DNA of 64,000 bases from Corynebacterium sp. CNJ-954 (GCF_001942345.1 NZ_MKKI01000042.1:62001-126000); one strand, 5' to 3'; counted from the stretch's first letter, positions 1 through 13,409 are shown. The notes: a model not told the origin generated them from the letters alone. A program made the numbers and translations.

Positions 1-95
1 GACATCGCCTTGATGTCGGCGAACGGGACCGCGGACTCGCGCCGCGCGGTGTCCTCGAGTACCCCGGCGATGATCTCGTCGAGTACGGTTGCCAT
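1..95 (-). CDS. trpC: Indole-3-glycerol phosphate synthase, N-terminal fragment cut by window edge
   Basis: Only the first 31 codons are inside the window. They read MATVLDEIIAGVLEDTARRE and then go on SAVPFADIKAM, which is the usual amino end of actinobacterial TrpC. TrpC closes the indole ring of carboxyphenylaminodeoxyribulose phosphate in tryptophan synthesis. A clear ribosome site GGGAGGAAAG abuts the ATG at 93-95. The gene follows trpE and the Trp-region membrane protein after 86 bp, the order seen in mycobacteria. Whether it is fused to trpF cannot be seen here, and that matters for the role of the upstream hisA-type gene. Confidence 0.85.
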   Translation of the reverse strand, partial: MATVLDEIIAGVLEDTARRESAVPFADIKAM

Positions 96-181
96 CTTTC
101 CTCCCGGCAGGTCAGGTGTCTAAACGAACTTCCATGCTATCCCCGCCCACGCAAGACAGTGACATCGGGGTGACGTGGCCG

Positions 182-844
182 TCACATCCGACGTTCACCG
201 TCGCCTGGATCACGGTCGGTGGGGTCCACCCCGGCGTCGAGGGCGTCCCACAGGACGCGTCCGGAACCGGGGTTGTCGTCCAGGTCCTTCTCCACGCCTT
301 CGCGGCGGGCCTCCGGCGTCTCGTACTTGCTGTGTCCGGAGCGGGCCGCGCCTGGTTTCATGGCCAGCAGCACACCGCCGACGACGCCCAGGGCGGCCGC
401 GGCCAGGAAGAGGACGACCGGTGCGGCGTGCACGTGTCCGTCCAGGACGACAGCCCACTCCGAGATCTGCACGGGGTCGGACTCCCGCTGCGTCCCAGCA
501 CCGCTGACCAGCAGGGACTGTGCTCGGTCCAGATCCGGTTCGCCGGAGAGCAGCGTCACGGCGGCGATGCCGGCGACAGCGGCGAGCAGGGCGGAGATCC
601 CGCCCAGGATGCGCCGCGCCAGGGGTTGCAGGGCCATCGACAGGATCATCGCGGCGAGCATCGCCAGGGCCAGGGGGGTCCCGGCGGCGTCCCACACCGA
701 TCCGATGATGTTCTTGACCGACTCGCCGCTCTTGTCGTCCTCGACGGTCACCGTCAGCCAGGTCATCTGCCCGGCACCCCAGAGCCCGGCGGCACTGAGG
801 ACCGTCAACAGGAGTGCGAGGCTTCGCCCACCGAGACGTTTCAC
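182..844 (-). CDS. Trp-operon-associated membrane protein (TIGR02234 type)
   Basis: This 220-residue protein has about four hydrophobic segments: near residues 5-25, 55-75, 78-98 and 140-162. It ends in a charged soluble tail carrying the motif [12 protein letters not shown]. Size, topology, tail and position between trpE and trpC match the conserved Trp-region membrane protein family of actinobacteria, whose function is unknown. The start is GTG at 842-844, overlapping the trpE stop by four bases (GTGA), so translation is probably coupled to trpE. A role in tryptophan or indole handling is inferred only from position. Confidence 0.85.
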   Translation of the reverse strand: MKRLGGRSLALLLTVLSAAGLWGAGQMTWLTVTVEDDKSGESVKNIIGSVWDAAGTPLALAMLAAMILSMALQPLARRILGGISALLAAVAGIAAVTLLSGEPDLDRAQSLLVSGAGTQRESDPVQISEWAVVLDGHVHAAPVVLFLAAAALGVVGGVLLAMKPGAARSGHSKYETPEARREGVEKDLDDNPGSGRVLWDALDAGVDPTDRDPGDGERRM

Positions 845-2421
845 TGGTCGACCTCCACGTCGACCCCTGTGGGGGCGACATCGACCATCGTCTCCGCCGC
901 AGCGACGGCACGGAGCACCGCCAGTGCCTTGTTCCTGGTTTCCTCGTCCTCCGCATCGGGGTCGGAGTCGGCGACGATGCCACCACCGGCCTGCACGTAC
1001 ACCGTCCCGTCCTTGTACAGGCCGGTACGGATGGCGATCGCCTGGTCGGCGTTTCCGGAGAAATCGAAGTAGCCCACGGTCCCACCGTAGACACCTCGCC
1101 GTGTGTCCTCCAGTTCATCGATGATGGTCAGGGCCGACGGCTTGGGGGCGCCCGAGAGGGTGCCGGCCGGGAAGGTGCCGACGAAGGCGTCGAGCGCGGT
1201 CTTTCCCTCGGCGAGGCGGCCGCTGACCCCGGAGACCAGGTGCATGATGGCGCTGTAGCGTTCCACGTGGCGGAAGTCGTGGACCTCCACCGTGCCGGGC
1301 GCACAGACCCGGCCGACGTCATTACGGCCCAGGTCCACCAGCATCAGGTGTTCCGAGTTCTCCTTCTCGTCGTTGACGAGCTCCTTCTCCATGAGCTCGT
1401 CCTCCTCGAAGGTCCCGCCCCGGGGGCGGGACCCGGCGATGGGGAAGGTGGTCACCCGGCCGTCGGAGACCTGGACCAGCGACTCCGGCGAGGAGCCGAT
1501 GATCTGGAACGCCGTCTCCGTGAAGGAGTCGTCCGGGACGTTGAGCAGGAACATGTACGGGCTGGGGTTGGACACCCGCAGCATGCGGTAGATGTCCAGC
1601 CCCGGCACGTCGGTGTCGAGTTCGAACCGCTGCGACAGGACGATCTGGAAGGCGTCACCGGCGCGGATATGTTCCTTGCAGGTTTCGATACGGGCCTTGT
1701 GGTCCTCCAGGGCACGCTGGCGGCGCGGCTGCGGGGCCGGTGTGGAGAACGTCGCCGAGGGTAGGTGGGTGCCCGAGGCCAGGCGGCGTTCCATCTCATC
1801 GACCCGGGCCACGGCGTCGGCGTAGGCGCCCTCCACCCGGTCATCAGAGCCGTCCCAGTTCACCGCGTTGGCGATGAGCCAGACCGTACCCTCATGGTGG
1901 TCCATGACAGCGAGGGTGTCGGCGAGCAACTGCACCATGTCGGGGACCTGCAGATCGTCGGTACAGGTGTCGGGGATGTCCTCGATGTAGCGGATCACGT
2001 CATGGCCCATGTAGCCGACCAGGCCGGACGTCAGCGTGGGCAGGCCGGGCATCGGGTCGGTGTGCAGCAGCTCCAGGCTCTCACGGATCACGGCGAGCGG
2101 GTCGGTGCCTTCCGGCACACCGGCTGGCGGGGTGCCGATCCAGCGGACGTCACCGTTCTTCGCCGTCAGTGCGCACCGTGCGCCGGTTCCGATGAAGGAA
2201 TGACGTGACCAGGACTGCCCCGGTGCCGCAGACTCGAAGAGGAACGTTCCCGGGCGGCCCCCGGCAAGTTTGGTGTAGGCGCTCAGCGCGCTCTCCCCGT
2301 CGGCGAGGATCTTACGTGCGACCGGGACGACGCGGTTGCGTGCGGCCAGGCGCCGGAACGTGTCGAAACTCGTGATCTGGTAGGGGTCGGCGGAGTCGAT
2401 TCGGTCGTTCGGGTCAGTCAT
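841..2421 (-). CDS. trpE: Anthranilate synthase component I
   Basis: TrpE (526 residues) converts chorismate and ammonia or glutamine nitrogen to anthranilate, the first committed step to tryptophan. The chorismate-binding domain is plain: [10 protein letters not shown], the [22 protein letters not shown] stretch (given here only by its ends ELVNDE and LGRND), the HLVSGVSG block and the [15 protein letters not shown] block. The ATG at 2419-2421 is chosen because the protein then begins [20 protein letters not shown] like family members; an upstream in-frame ATG would lie inside hisI. It overlaps hisI by eight bases. No trpG is adjacent, so the glutaminase partner must be encoded elsewhere. 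No leader-peptide attenuator is seen, as expected for an internal operon gene. Confidence 0.95.
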   Translation of the reverse strand: MTDPNDRIDSADPYQITSFDTFRRLAARNRVVPVARKILADGESALSAYTKLAGGRPGTFLFESAAPGQSWSRHSFIGTGARCALTAKNGDVRWIGTPPAGVPEGTDPLAVIRESLELLHTDPMPGLPTLTSGLVGYMGHDVIRYIEDIPDTCTDDLQVPDMVQLLADTLAVMDHHEGTVWLIANAVNWDGSDDRVEGAYADAVARVDEMERRLASGTHLPSATFSTPAPQPRRQRALEDHKARIETCKEHIRAGDAFQIVLSQRFELDTDVPGLDIYRMLRVSNPSPYMFLLNVPDDSFTETAFQIIGSSPESLVQVSDGRVTTFPIAGSRPRGGTFEEDELMEKELVNDEKENSEHLMLVDLGRNDVGRVCAPGTVEVHDFRHVERYSAIMHLVSGVSGRLAEGKTALDAFVGTFPAGTLSGAPKPSALTIIDELEDTRRGVYGGTVGYFDFSGNADQAIAIRTGLYKDGTVYVQAGGGIVADSDPDAEDEETRNKALAVLRAVAAAETMVDVAPTGVDVEVDQ

Positions 2422-2809
2422 CAACTGGTCTTTCAGGCTGGAGCAGCCGGTCGGCGTCGAAGCAGGTGTGGTCCCCGGTGTGGCATGCACCGCCGGTCTG
2501 GTCGACGGTCAGCAGGACGGTGTCGCCGTCGCAGTCGAGGCGCACCTCGTGGACGTACTGGGTGTGCCCGGAGGTCTCCCCCTTGACCCAGTACTCGTTC
2601 CGGGACCGCGACCAGTAGGTCGCTCTGCGGGTGGCGAGGGTGTGCGCCAGGGCGTGCTCGTCCATCCAGGCGAGCATCAGGACATCGCCGGTCGCCTTCT
2701 CCTGCACCACGGCGGCCACGAGGCCCGCGTCGTTGGGTGCGAGACGGGCGGCGACAGCGGGGTCGAGGTCGACGCCGCGGATGTCGTCGTCGGTGGTCGC
2801 CGCGCTCAT
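2414..2809 (-). CDS. hisI: Phosphoribosyl-AMP cyclohydrolase
   Basis: HisI (131 residues) opens the adenine ring of phosphoribosyl-AMP in the third step of histidine synthesis. The family signatures are present: [12 protein letters not shown], the [18 protein letters not shown] block, the DCDGDT metal-binding aspartates and the zinc-ligand block [12 protein letters not shown]. It is the stand-alone cyclohydrolase, without the HisE pyrophosphohydrolase domain. The ATG overlaps the hisF stop by four bases (ATGA), so the two are translationally coupled. Confidence 0.96.
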   Translation of the reverse strand: MSAATTDDDIRGVDLDPAVAARLAPNDAGLVAAVVQEKATGDVLMLAWMDEHALAHTLATRRATYWSRSRNEYWVKGETSGHTQYVHEVRLDCDGDTVLLTVDQTGGACHTGDHTCFDADRLLQPERPVDD

Positions 2810-3582
2810 CGCCGGACCTCGATCCCCTGCGCCGCCATCGCGTCCTTGACCTCGGTGATGGCGATGTCACCGAAGTGGAAGACGGAGGCCGCGAGCACCG
2901 CGTCCGCGCCCGCCTCCACGGCGGGCGGGAAGTCGCCGACCGTACCCGCGCCACCTGAGGCGATGACCGGGATGCTCACGGCCTGACGCACCAGCGAAAG
3001 CAGGTCGAGGTCGAAGCCGTCGCGCGTGCCGTCGGCGTCCATGGAGTTCAGCAGGATCTCACCGACGCCGAGTTCCTGGCCACGCACGGCCCATTCGACC
3101 GCGTCGATGCCGGCGGACCGGGAGCCACCGTGGGTGGTCACCTCGAAGCCGCTGGGTTGGGGTGCCCCGCCCTCGGGGACCCGACGAGCGTCGACGGACA
3201 GCACGATGCACTGGGCGCCGAAACGGGCGGAGAGTTCCCGGAGCAGTTCCGGGCGGTGGATGGCCGAGGTGTTCACCGAGACCTTGTCCGCCCCGGCACG
3301 CAGGAGCTGGTCGACGTCCTCTTCGGAGCGGACGCCGCCACCGACGGTCAGCGGGATGAACACCTGGTCTGCGGTCCGACGTACGACGTCGAGCATCGTC
3401 CCGCGTCCCGCCTTCGACGCCGAGACGTCGAGGAAGGTCAGTTCGTCGGCGCCTTCGGCGTCGTAGCGTGCGGCGAGTTCGACGGGGTCGCCGGCATCCC
3501 TGAGGTTCAGGAAGTTCACGCCCTTGACCACACGTCCGTCGTCGACGTCGAGACACGGGATGACCCGTACTGCAACACTCAT
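2806..3582 (-). CDS. hisF: Imidazole glycerol phosphate synthase, cyclase subunit
   Basis: HisF (258 residues, usual length) uses ammonia supplied by HisH to make imidazole glycerol phosphate and AICAR. It is a TIM barrel with the two catalytic aspartates in [16 protein letters not shown] (about residue 12) and VLSVDARR (about residue 130), and the phosphate-binding loops TVGGGVRS and IASGGAGT. Its partner hisH is in the same operon, two genes upstream. The gap to the impA stop is only seven bases. Confidence 0.97.
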   Translation of the reverse strand: MSVAVRVIPCLDVDDGRVVKGVNFLNLRDAGDPVELAARYDAEGADELTFLDVSASKAGRGTMLDVVRRTADQVFIPLTVGGGVRSEEDVDQLLRAGADKVSVNTSAIHRPELLRELSARFGAQCIVLSVDARRVPEGGAPQPSGFEVTTHGGSRSAGIDAVEWAVRGQELGVGEILLNSMDADGTRDGFDLDLLSLVRQAVSIPVIASGGAGTVGDFPPAVEAGADAVLAASVFHFGDIAITEVKDAMAAQGIEVRR

Positions 3583-3589
3583 CGTTCAG

Positions 3590-4588
3590 TCACCTTATTC
3601 CTCCCCGGTCCATGATCTCCTGGGCGTTTCGTGCGGCGGTGCCGATCGGCACCGAGCGGATGTGGTCCAGCAGGATCGAATGGACCTCGGGCTCGCCGGC
3701 CACCAGGCCGGACACACCGGGGCGCCACGGGTCACCGTTGAAGTCGGTGACCACTCCCCCTGCCTCACGCACGAGCAGCATGCCGGCGGCGTTGTCCCAG
3801 AGATTCGGGCTGAAGGTCACGGTGCCACCGAAGATTCCGGCGGCGGTGAAGGCCAGGTCGATCCCGCAGGAACCGGTGACACGCATGCGCGGGTACGTCC
3901 GGCCGATGGCGTTGAGCATGTCCTGGCGGTACGAGATCGGGAGGTTACCGCGCCGTTGGGACAGGATCGACCCGAAGCTGATCTGCGTCACCCCGGGATC
4001 GGACGGCAGCATCGGGCGCGCAGGGTGGCCGTCGACGTAGAGTCCGTGGCCTTTGCGTGCCGTGATGCGCTGGCCCAGCAGAGGCATCTCGGTGACCGCG
4101 ACAACCGCCTCCCCCTTGTGGACCAGGGAGACCAGGATGCAGCAGAACGGGTTCCCCACGGCGTAGTTCGCGGTACCGTCGATCGGGTCGACGACCCAGC
4201 AGGTCTCCGGGAGTTCGTCGAGGCCGGGATTCTTGTCGGCGTCCGCACGGTCGAGCATGTCGGCGTCGGTGGCCCGTGGCCCGGGGTCCGACCGGTCGCG
4301 ACGCGGCCCGTCGAGGTCATCGGCCTTGTCGTCGTTGGGGTTGATCTCGACAGGCTCGCCGGGGCGTACCACCCCGTACTCCTCGCCGTGGACGGGCAGG
4401 CCGGTGTAGCTGGTCAACAGGTGCCGTAGCTGGCGTTCCACGCTGAGATCGGCCTCGGTGGCGAAGTCACCGGGGCTCTTCATCACCGAGGGTTCGGCAC
4501 CGACGGCGGCGGAGAACGTCGTCTCCGCTTCGTCGACGGCGGCCTCGGCGATGGCCAGCAGAGCCCGGGTGTCGATCTCGTCACTCAC
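3590..4588 (-). CDS. impA: Inositol monophosphatase family protein (ImpA-like)
   Basis: This 332-residue protein has the metal-binding motifs of inositol monophosphatases: GEEYG near residue 77, [15 protein letters not shown] and the late [15 protein letters not shown] block. The GTG at 4586-4588 is used: it gives [22 protein letters not shown], a normal family amino end, and overlaps the priA stop by eight bases. An acidic insert of roughly 45 residues, rich in Asp, Pro and Arg, separates GEEYG from DPIDGT. The same family member sits between hisA and hisF in other corynebacteria. It could dephosphorylate inositol phosphate or histidinol phosphate; position alone does not decide, and the dedicated HisN is usually encoded elsewhere. 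Confidence 0.85.
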   Translation of the reverse strand: MSDEIDTRALLAIAEAAVDEAETTFSAAVGAEPSVMKSPGDFATEADLSVERQLRHLLTSYTGLPVHGEEYGVVRPGEPVEINPNDDKADDLDGPRRDRSDPGPRATDADMLDRADADKNPGLDELPETCWVVDPIDGTANYAVGNPFCCILVSLVHKGEAVVAVTEMPLLGQRITARKGHGLYVDGHPARPMLPSDPGVTQISFGSILSQRRGNLPISYRQDMLNAIGRTYPRMRVTGSCGIDLAFTAAGIFGGTVTFSPNLWDNAAGMLLVREAGGVVTDFNGDPWRPGVSGLVAGEPEVHSILLDHIRSVPIGTAARNAQEIMDRGGIR

Positions 4589-5339
4589 CGGGCACCGCCT
4601 GTGTCTCCCCGCGGGCCGCCACCAGTGCCTCTTCCAGGGTGAACTTCCCTGCGTAGAGTGCTTTGCCGACGATGGCGGAGTCCACGCCCTCGTCCACGAC
4701 ACCGGCAAGGGCCCGCAGGTCATCCAGGCTGGAGATGCCGCCGGACGCCACCACCGGCGCGGAGGTCGCCGCCGCGACATCGCGCAGCAGGTCGATGTTC
4801 GGACCGTTGAGCATGCCGTCACGGGAGACGTCGGTGACCACGAAACGGGAGCAGCCCTGCGAATCGAGCCGTTCGAGGACCTCCCACAGGTCACCGCCGT
4901 CGGAGACCCACCCGCGCCCGCGCAGGCGCCACTCACCGTCGACCTGCCGGGTGTCGAGACCGATGGCGACGCGGTCACCGTGCTCGGCGATGATCTTCTC
5001 GCACCAGTCCGGGTTCTCCAGAGCGGCGGTGCCGATGTTCACGCGACGGCACCCCGTGGACAGGGCGCGCTCCAGCGAGGCGTCGTCCCGGATGCCCCCG
5101 GAGAGTTCGACGTCCACGTCGAGCCTGCCGATGACCTCGTTGAGCAGGTCGAAGTTGCTGCCCTTACCGAATGCCGCGTCGAGGTCGACGAGATGTACCC
5201 ATTCCGCTCCGGCGTTCTGCCAGGCGAGGGCGGCGTCGAGCGGGGCACCGTAGCTGGTCTCGGTGCCTGCGGCTCCCTGGACGAGGCGAACCGCCTGACC
5301 ATCGGCGACGTCAACGGCGGGCAGCAGAGTAAGAGTCAT
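4581..5339 (-). CDS. priA: HisA-type isomerase, probably bifunctional PriA (HisA/TrpF)
   Basis: The protein (252 residues) is a beta/alpha barrel isomerase that converts ProFAR to PRFAR in histidine synthesis. The catalytic aspartates are D10 in [11 protein letters not shown] and D170 in VVTDVSRDG. It also has R18 (AVRLVQG) and the 140-144 motif RGRGW, the residues with which actinobacterial PriA binds the tryptophan substrate PRA as well. Monofunctional HisA of corynebacteria that own a trpCF fusion has, from memory, KGNGW at this spot. With trp genes arranged as in mycobacteria, dual HisA/TrpF activity is the better reading. The start [11 protein letters not shown] at 5337-5339 is the family start. 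Confidence 0.88.
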   Translation of the reverse strand: MTLTLLPAVDVADGQAVRLVQGAAGTETSYGAPLDAALAWQNAGAEWVHLVDLDAAFGKGSNFDLLNEVIGRLDVDVELSGGIRDDASLERALSTGCRRVNIGTAALENPDWCEKIIAEHGDRVAIGLDTRQVDGEWRLRGRGWVSDGGDLWEVLERLDSQGCSRFVVTDVSRDGMLNGPNIDLLRDVAAATSAPVVASGGISSLDDLRALAGVVDEGVDSAIVGKALYAGKFTLEEALVAARGETQAVPGE

Positions 5340-5376
5340 GTGAAGTATCCTATCGCGTGATTCAGGGCGGGACGTT

Positions 5377-6030
5377 CTAGAGCGTGGCGAGCCAGTTCCT
5401 GAGTAGCCGGGCACCGGCCTCGCCGGACTTCTCCGGGTGGAACTGCGTCGCCCAGAGCGGCCCGTTCTCGACCGCGGCGACGAACCGGCAGTCCTCGTGG
5501 GTCGCCCACGTCACCGTCGGTGCGACGGTGTGGCCGTCGGTCTCGAGTTCCCAGGACCTGACCCCGTAGGAGTGCACGAAGTAGTACCGCTCGTCCGCGG
5601 CTGCGCCGGCGAACATCCGGGAGTCCTGCGGGGCGTCGACGGTGTTCCAGCCCATGTGGGGCAGGACGGACGCCTCCAGGCGTGTCACGGTGCCGGGCCA
5701 TTCGCCGCACCCCTCGGTTCCGGCCCCGTCGCCGCCTTCGACACCGCGGTCGAAGAGGACCTGCATGCCCACGCAGATGCCGAGCACGGGGCGTCCACCG
5801 GCGAGCCGCTCCCCGATCATCCGCGGTCCGTGGACGGCGCGGAGTCCGGTCATGCAGGCGGCGAAGTTACCGACGCCGGGGACCAGCAGACCGTCAGCGC
5901 CGAGGACGGTGTCCGGGTCGGCCGTGACGGTGACGTCCGCTCCGGCATGCTCCAGTGCACGCTGCGCCGAACGCAGGTTGCCGGAGCCGTAGTCCAGGAG
6001 CGCGACCGTCGGGGATGCTTTTTCCACCAT
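5377..6030 (-). CDS. hisH: Imidazole glycerol phosphate synthase, glutaminase subunit
   Basis: HisH (217 residues) hydrolyses glutamine and channels ammonia to HisF. It is a class I amidotransferase: [16 protein letters not shown] at the start, [10 protein letters not shown] oxyanion strand, nucleophile cysteine in [10 protein letters not shown] (about residue 87) and the His-Glu pair in [14 protein letters not shown]. It is separated by 37 bases from the priA start and by 78 bases from the MFS gene upstream, the widest gaps in this operon, with no obvious terminator or promoter. Confidence 0.97.
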   Translation of the reverse strand: MVEKASPTVALLDYGSGNLRSAQRALEHAGADVTVTADPDTVLGADGLLVPGVGNFAACMTGLRAVHGPRMIGERLAGGRPVLGICVGMQVLFDRGVEGGDGAGTEGCGEWPGTVTRLEASVLPHMGWNTVDAPQDSRMFAGAAADERYYFVHSYGVRSWELETDGHTVAPTVTWATHEDCRFVAAVENGPLWATQFHPEKSGEAGARLLRNWLATL

Positions 6031-6108
6031 GGTCAGTGATCCTACAAGGCGATGTGTCTCACAGGCTGCTCCGGGTACGCAAGGGGGACGACACGGCCTG
6101 TGCGGCCT

Positions 6109-7382
6109 CTACGGTTCGCTGCCCGGCCGTAGACTCCGCAGCCGGGTACGGACGTTGTGGTGGTCAGCCACCCGGTGGCGGCCCAGGATCCTGTCGCCGG
6201 CGAGGGTGGCGGTCCCGAGGCCGACGAGCCCCGCGCCGACCACGAATGCGCCGCCGTAACCGCTGGTGGTCGCGGCGACACCCAGCACGGACGAACCCGT
6301 GCCGGTGCCGGAGTCGAAGCCGATGTTCCACATCGCAGATGCTTCCGAGACCCGTTCCTTGGGCATGCGGGAGAACATCATCAGCAGGGTCTCGGACTGG
6401 ATCGCACCGAATCCGAGGCCGAAGACCGCAGCCGCGCCCAGCGCACCGGCGATCAGGACGGTGCCGGTCGGCGCCGTGAAGATGAGCGTCGACATGGCGA
6501 GCATCCCGCCGACGGACAACAGTGACGCCCAGACAACCAGACGTCCCGGCTCCCCGACCCGGTCGGCCCACCACCCGGAGACGGTCCGGCCCAGGATCTG
6601 ACCACCGCCGATGACCGCCAACGTCACCCCCGCCAGAGTCGCCGCCGCAGAGGCGTCGATCTCGCCTACGGCGGGAGCGGTGAAGGTGGAGAAGGCGCCG
6701 AAGCCCATCGCACCGGTGCACAGTCCGACGATCGGGACGAGGACGAGCTTCCACAGCGGCGCGCGGACCTGCGTCCGTTGTCGTGTCCTCTCCTGGGCCG
6801 GTGCCTGCCCGGCGTCCTTCGTCACGCTGGCAGCCTGCAAGGCGGGGATTCCGAGTGCGCCGGCACCACCGATCACTCCGCAGCCCACGGCGACGAGGAA
6901 CACCAGGTCGCCTGCGTGGGTGTAGAGCGGCAGTCCGATGGTGAAACCGATGATCTCCCCGACGCCGATCGATGCACCGAAGAAGGCGTTCGCCCGGCCG
7001 AGTTGATGGGCCGGGACGAGTTCGGCCAGAAGCGCGGACTGGGCCACCGTGACCGCGCCGAATCCGATACCCCGGATCGCCGAGACCATAAGCACCAGCC
7101 AGGATCCACCGTCGATGAGGTAGAACACGGACGGCACCCCGAGCAGTACCGCCCCGGAGACCATCACCGGGACATACCCCCACCGGCGCAGCAGCCGGGG
7201 GACGAAGATCTGTGTGCCCACCGTCGCCGCCATGAAGACACCGGTGGACAGGCCCGCGAGGGAGTCGCCGTAGCCGGCGTCGAGCATCGCCACCGGGATG
7301 ACCGGCAGCAGCAGCGACCAGCCGAGGAAGGCGCAGAACACGCTCAGCAGCATCAGGGGCACGCCCCTGACAGAGAGAACGG

Positions 7383-7386
<4 letters not shown>
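6109..7386 (-). CDS. Major facilitator superfamily transporter within the his operon
   Basis: This 425-residue protein has about twelve hydrophobic segments, arranged as two halves of six with a charged central loop near residues 185-205 ([16 protein letters not shown]). The loop between helices 2 and 3 and the glycine-rich helix 5 fit drug/metabolite exporters of the MFS. It shares a four-base overlap with hisB, so it is made together with the histidine enzymes. An MFS gene also sits between hisB and hisH in C. glutamicum. The substrate is unknown; export of histidine or an intermediate is only an inference from position. Confidence 0.85.
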
Positions 7387-10419
<3,033 letters not shown>

Positions 10420-10450
10420 GGCGTGGGATCGTCTCCAGGGTCGGTGAACG

Positions 10451-10480
10451 GGTAACGTGTTGTGATTCTAGCCCGTTACC
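10451..10480 (-). promoter_or_regulatory. his operon promoter with palindromic operator candidate
   Basis: The arms GGTAACG (10451-10457) and CGTTACC (10474-10480) form a perfect inverted repeat with 16 bases between. The spacer contains, on the minus strand, TAGAAT (10465-10470), a good -10 hexamer for hisD, about 45 bases upstream of its start. A repressor bound here would block the his-trp operon and could also affect the divergent gene at 10509. The regulator is not in sight. Confidence 0.55.
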
Positions 10481-10508
10481 ACAGCGAAGAAAGGACGGAG
10501 GGTCACCA

Positions 10509-12203
10509 GTGGCATCGCAGCCATCGCTTGTCGACCTGCTGCAGGCGTCCGTCGCCGCAACGTCCGTCGGAGACCACGCCACAAGTTGGCGTCTCACCAG
10601 TCAGTTCGGCACCCTGTACTGGCTGTCGGACCCGGACACCGATCTCCCGGCGGACACCCCCGCACACCTGCGGACCGAATTCCACGTCCTGCGCGCGGCG
10701 GTGTCCGACCGTCTCGAACTCCATGAGGAGGCGGCCGAGGCGGTGTTCGAGTGGCGCCACCTCGCCAGGGACAACGACGACCACGCCTCGGCGGTCCTCG
10801 CCAACTCGGCACTGTGCCTGGTGGCCATGGTGGTGGAGTCCGACGGCGTCGACCTCGCGGCACTCCCGCCTGCAGCCCGTCTGCTCGAGGACCTGCAGGG
10901 CGCTATCATGTCGTTCCGCCCCACCCCGGAAAGCCCCACGGTGGCCGCCGATCCGACGATCACGGGTGACAGTCTGCCCCGGCACCAGGCCACCTGCCTG
11001 TCGCTCGCGGCGATGGGTGGCTTGACGTGCGCCACGTCGCTGGCCACGCCCGAGACGGCAGCGCTACGACCGGTGTTCCGGGCATTGGCGGACAGGTTCA
11101 CCGTCGGCACCGTCTCCCCCGGGGACAGGGAACTGACCCGTGCCCAGCAACTGCACGCCGACGGCGAGATCGAGGCGGCGGTCGCGGTCGCCACCGGAAT
11201 GCTGGCATCGGAGGCTCCCACCACACGGTATGAGGCACATGACCTGCTGGGATATTTCGCGCTCACCGCCGATGACAACGACAGCGTGCTGGAGCACTGG
11301 CGTCAGTGCGCGGAGATCGCCCTGGAGCTCGGGGCGCCCCTGGAGGGGATGCACCGGGCGGAACAGGCGTGCCAGCTGCTCAACGCCGAAGGGGACTACG
11401 CCGCAGCCTATGACCTGGCAGTCCGCGTCGACGAGGCGGCCGCCGGAGCGCCCGTCTCCCCCGCCGTGCTGAACCTGCGTGGGGTCCGGGCCCGCGCCGC
11501 GATCGGGATCGGCGACCTGGACGAGGGGCTGTCCCTGGCCGTGGCGACGGCAGACTGGTCGATGTTCACTCCCGACAGTGAACGCACGCTGGCGTGCCTG
11601 ACGATGGCGTGTGTCGCTGCGTCCTCGTCCGGACAGCACGTGGTGACCGCCGGGCTGCTGGAACGCAGTTGCGCGCTCTACCGTGACCTGGACCGGCCCC
11701 TGGCTGCAGCCCAGGCGCTACGTACCGGCGCACGGGAGCACCTCAATGTCGGTGACACCTCCCGTGCCCTGGAACTGATGGAACGCTCACGCCGGATCCT
11801 GGAGGAAGCGGACGGCGATCCGATGTTCTCCTGGCACCTGGGTGACTGGAACGAGGACATGTCGGCGATCTGGGAGGAGGCGGGGCGTGAGGATCTCGCC
11901 CTGGAGTACGCCACCCGCGCAGCCCACTCGTTCACCGAGGCCCGGGACCACAGCAGTGCGGCGATGAACTGGGTCGCAGCGGCGTCGCTGTACCTCGAGC
12001 GTGGCGAGGACTCCTCCTGTGACGTGGCCCTGGACCGGGCACACGGTGAGCTGCTGCTCGCCCCTGAGGAGATGGGGCTTGCCGAGGGATCCGACGGTAG
12101 CGAGGGTAACGAAGGTACAGACGCCGCCGGACTGTCCGACGGCGACCTCGGTGGTTCCGTCTGGCAGGCCTACCGCGAACTGCGCGACCTGCGGGGCCGC
12201 TGA
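10509..12203 (+). CDS. Helical-repeat (TPR-like) protein of unknown function
   Basis: This 564-residue soluble protein is almost entirely alpha-helical in appearance, with repeated alanine-rich helix pairs such as LAANSALCLVAM-like and ARAAIGIGDLDEGLSLAVA segments, typical of TPR-like folds. No catalytic motif is seen. The carboxyl end (about residues 520-545) is a low-complexity run of Gly, Ser, Asp and Glu. The GTG at 10509 is chosen because GGAGG (10496-10500) lies at proper distance. It is divergent from hisD across 89 bp, and similar unknown proteins lie at this place in other corynebacteria. A scaffold role is possible but not shown. Confidence 0.75.
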   Translation: MASQPSLVDLLQASVAATSVGDHATSWRLTSQFGTLYWLSDPDTDLPADTPAHLRTEFHVLRAAVSDRLELHEEAAEAVFEWRHLARDNDDHASAVLANSALCLVAMVVESDGVDLAALPPAARLLEDLQGAIMSFRPTPESPTVAADPTITGDSLPRHQATCLSLAAMGGLTCATSLATPETAALRPVFRALADRFTVGTVSPGDRELTRAQQLHADGEIEAAVAVATGMLASEAPTTRYEAHDLLGYFALTADDNDSVLEHWRQCAEIALELGAPLEGMHRAEQACQLLNAEGDYAAAYDLAVRVDEAAAGAPVSPAVLNLRGVRARAAIGIGDLDEGLSLAVATADWSMFTPDSERTLACLTMACVAASSSGQHVVTAGLLERSCALYRDLDRPLAAAQALRTGAREHLNVGDTSRALELMERSRRILEEADGDPMFSWHLGDWNEDMSAIWEEAGREDLALEYATRAAHSFTEARDHSSAAMNWVAAASLYLERGEDSSCDVALDRAHGELLLAPEEMGLAEGSDGSEGNEGTDAAGLSDGDLGGSVWQAYRELRDLRGR

Positions 12204-12208
12204 GCGGC

Positions 12209-12727
12209 TCAGTGCTCGAAGGCGGTGTCCGGGGCGAAGAGCGAGCAGGTCCAGTAGACCACGGCAGCGGCGGCAGGTGCCGCCAGGTAGCCGGCGGCGC
12301 CGGTGACCTTGGAGACGATGGTGACGTCCTGTCCGGGCCTGAGGTTCTCCGCCAGTCCGGCGGTGACGTCCGTGCCGTGGAGGGTGTCTGCGATCCAGTT
12401 GCCGAAGAGGAGGAAGACGGCGGCGCCGAGGAATGCCAGGACGATCACCGTCAGCAGCATGACCGGCCCCCGCAACCGTGGTGAACGCCAGAATGACCAG
12501 CCGGCGAGGACCGCGCCGAGAAGCCCGGTAGCGAGCGCGAAGACCGCGAAAGACAGGAACGGTGCGCCGGACGTGGACGGGTCGAGTTCGGCGGCCCCGG
12601 TGTCGGTGACCACGGCGGTCACCGCTGGTCGCCACCAGCCCCACAGGAGTCCGGAAATGCTGAAGACAGCCAGGAAGACCGTGAGGGTCTTCGCCGACTG
12701 TCCGATCAGTACGCGACGAGATGCCAT
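12209..12727 (-). CDS. Four-helix membrane protein of unknown function
   Basis: The 172-residue product has four hydrophobic segments near residues 16-36, 58-78, 88-110 and 142-162 and a short charged amino end (MASRRVLIGQSAK). The ATG at 12725-12727 is chosen because it shares one base with the stop of the upstream lipoprotein gene (TGATG), a coupling used repeatedly in this window. The two genes probably form a small operon. No family was recognised. Confidence 0.7.
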   Translation of the reverse strand: MASRRVLIGQSAKTLTVFLAVFSISGLLWGWWRPAVTAVVTDTGAAELDPSTSGAPFLSFAVFALATGLLGAVLAGWSFWRSPRLRGPVMLLTVIVLAFLGAAVFLLFGNWIADTLHGTDVTAGLAENLRPGQDVTIVSKVTGAAGYLAAPAAAAVVYWTCSLFAPDTAFEH

Positions 12728-13409
12728 CAGGCGATACAGGTCCTCCACTGTCCGTCTTCCCGGACATAGTTCTTCGGCAGTGTCTGCCGGTTGTCGTTCA
12801 TGCTCTGATCGAGATTAGCAGTCGCGTGGTCACCGTCGACCCGGATGTCATTGACACCGTGAATCACGGGGAGGGTACCTATCACCTCGCTGGCCTGCTT
12901 CTGCCCCAGCTCGCCGTTGGCCTCAGCATCCTGCATGGCCGCCTCACGGCCACCCACCGTCTGGTCGAGGTCCGCATTGCAGGTGTGCTCATAGGTGTAC
13001 TTGAGGTACTCGCTGTAGGGACGTTCTTCACCGAACCCCCTTTCCAGCGCCGTGATCTGCGCGGCGTCGTCACCGTTGGCGGCGTTCCCTGCCGGGGCAT
13101 TGGCGGGTTCCGGAGCCGGGGCGTCCGCCGGAGGCTCACCCTCGCCCCGGTCACCTTCCTGTTGGTCGTCCGGTGCCGGCTCGGCGGACTCGCTGGGATC
13201 CGGCTCGGCAGACTCCGAGACTTCCGAGGCTCCGTCGACTCCTTCGCACTGGTGGACGCAGCGCTCGAGGAACTGCTCGTCGTGCTGCCGGCGGCGTCCC
13301 CGTCAGCATCGTCGGAGCCGCAGGCGGCCAGTCCCAGCGTCGCCGCAACGACCCCGGCGAGGACGGCCGTGGTGATTCCCGGCCGGTGGCCTGACACCCG
13401 TGGTGACAT
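12727..13409 (-). CDS. Lipoprotein of unknown function, reading frame shifted near 13230
   Basis: The amino end (MSPRVSGHRPG, then hydrophobic core and lipobox LAAC) is a lipoprotein signal, followed by a Ser/Thr/Asp linker. The start at 13407-13409 has AGAAGGGA upstream. The frame then becomes improbable, while the next frame supplies a Pro/Ala/Asp linker and a conserved-looking end from RGFGEERPYSEYLKYTYEHT to NYVREDGQWRTCIA, ending at 12727. That second frame has no usable start codon, so one gene is split by a missing base somewhere in about 13215-13245. An assembly error is likely. The product would be a cell-surface protein. Confidence 0.65.

Noticed and set aside
12727..12957. A separate small gene beginning at the ATG at 12957
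   Set aside because: The same frame continues upstream with good protein character and without a start codon, and a lipoprotein signal lies in the neighbouring frame, so one shifted gene is more likely.
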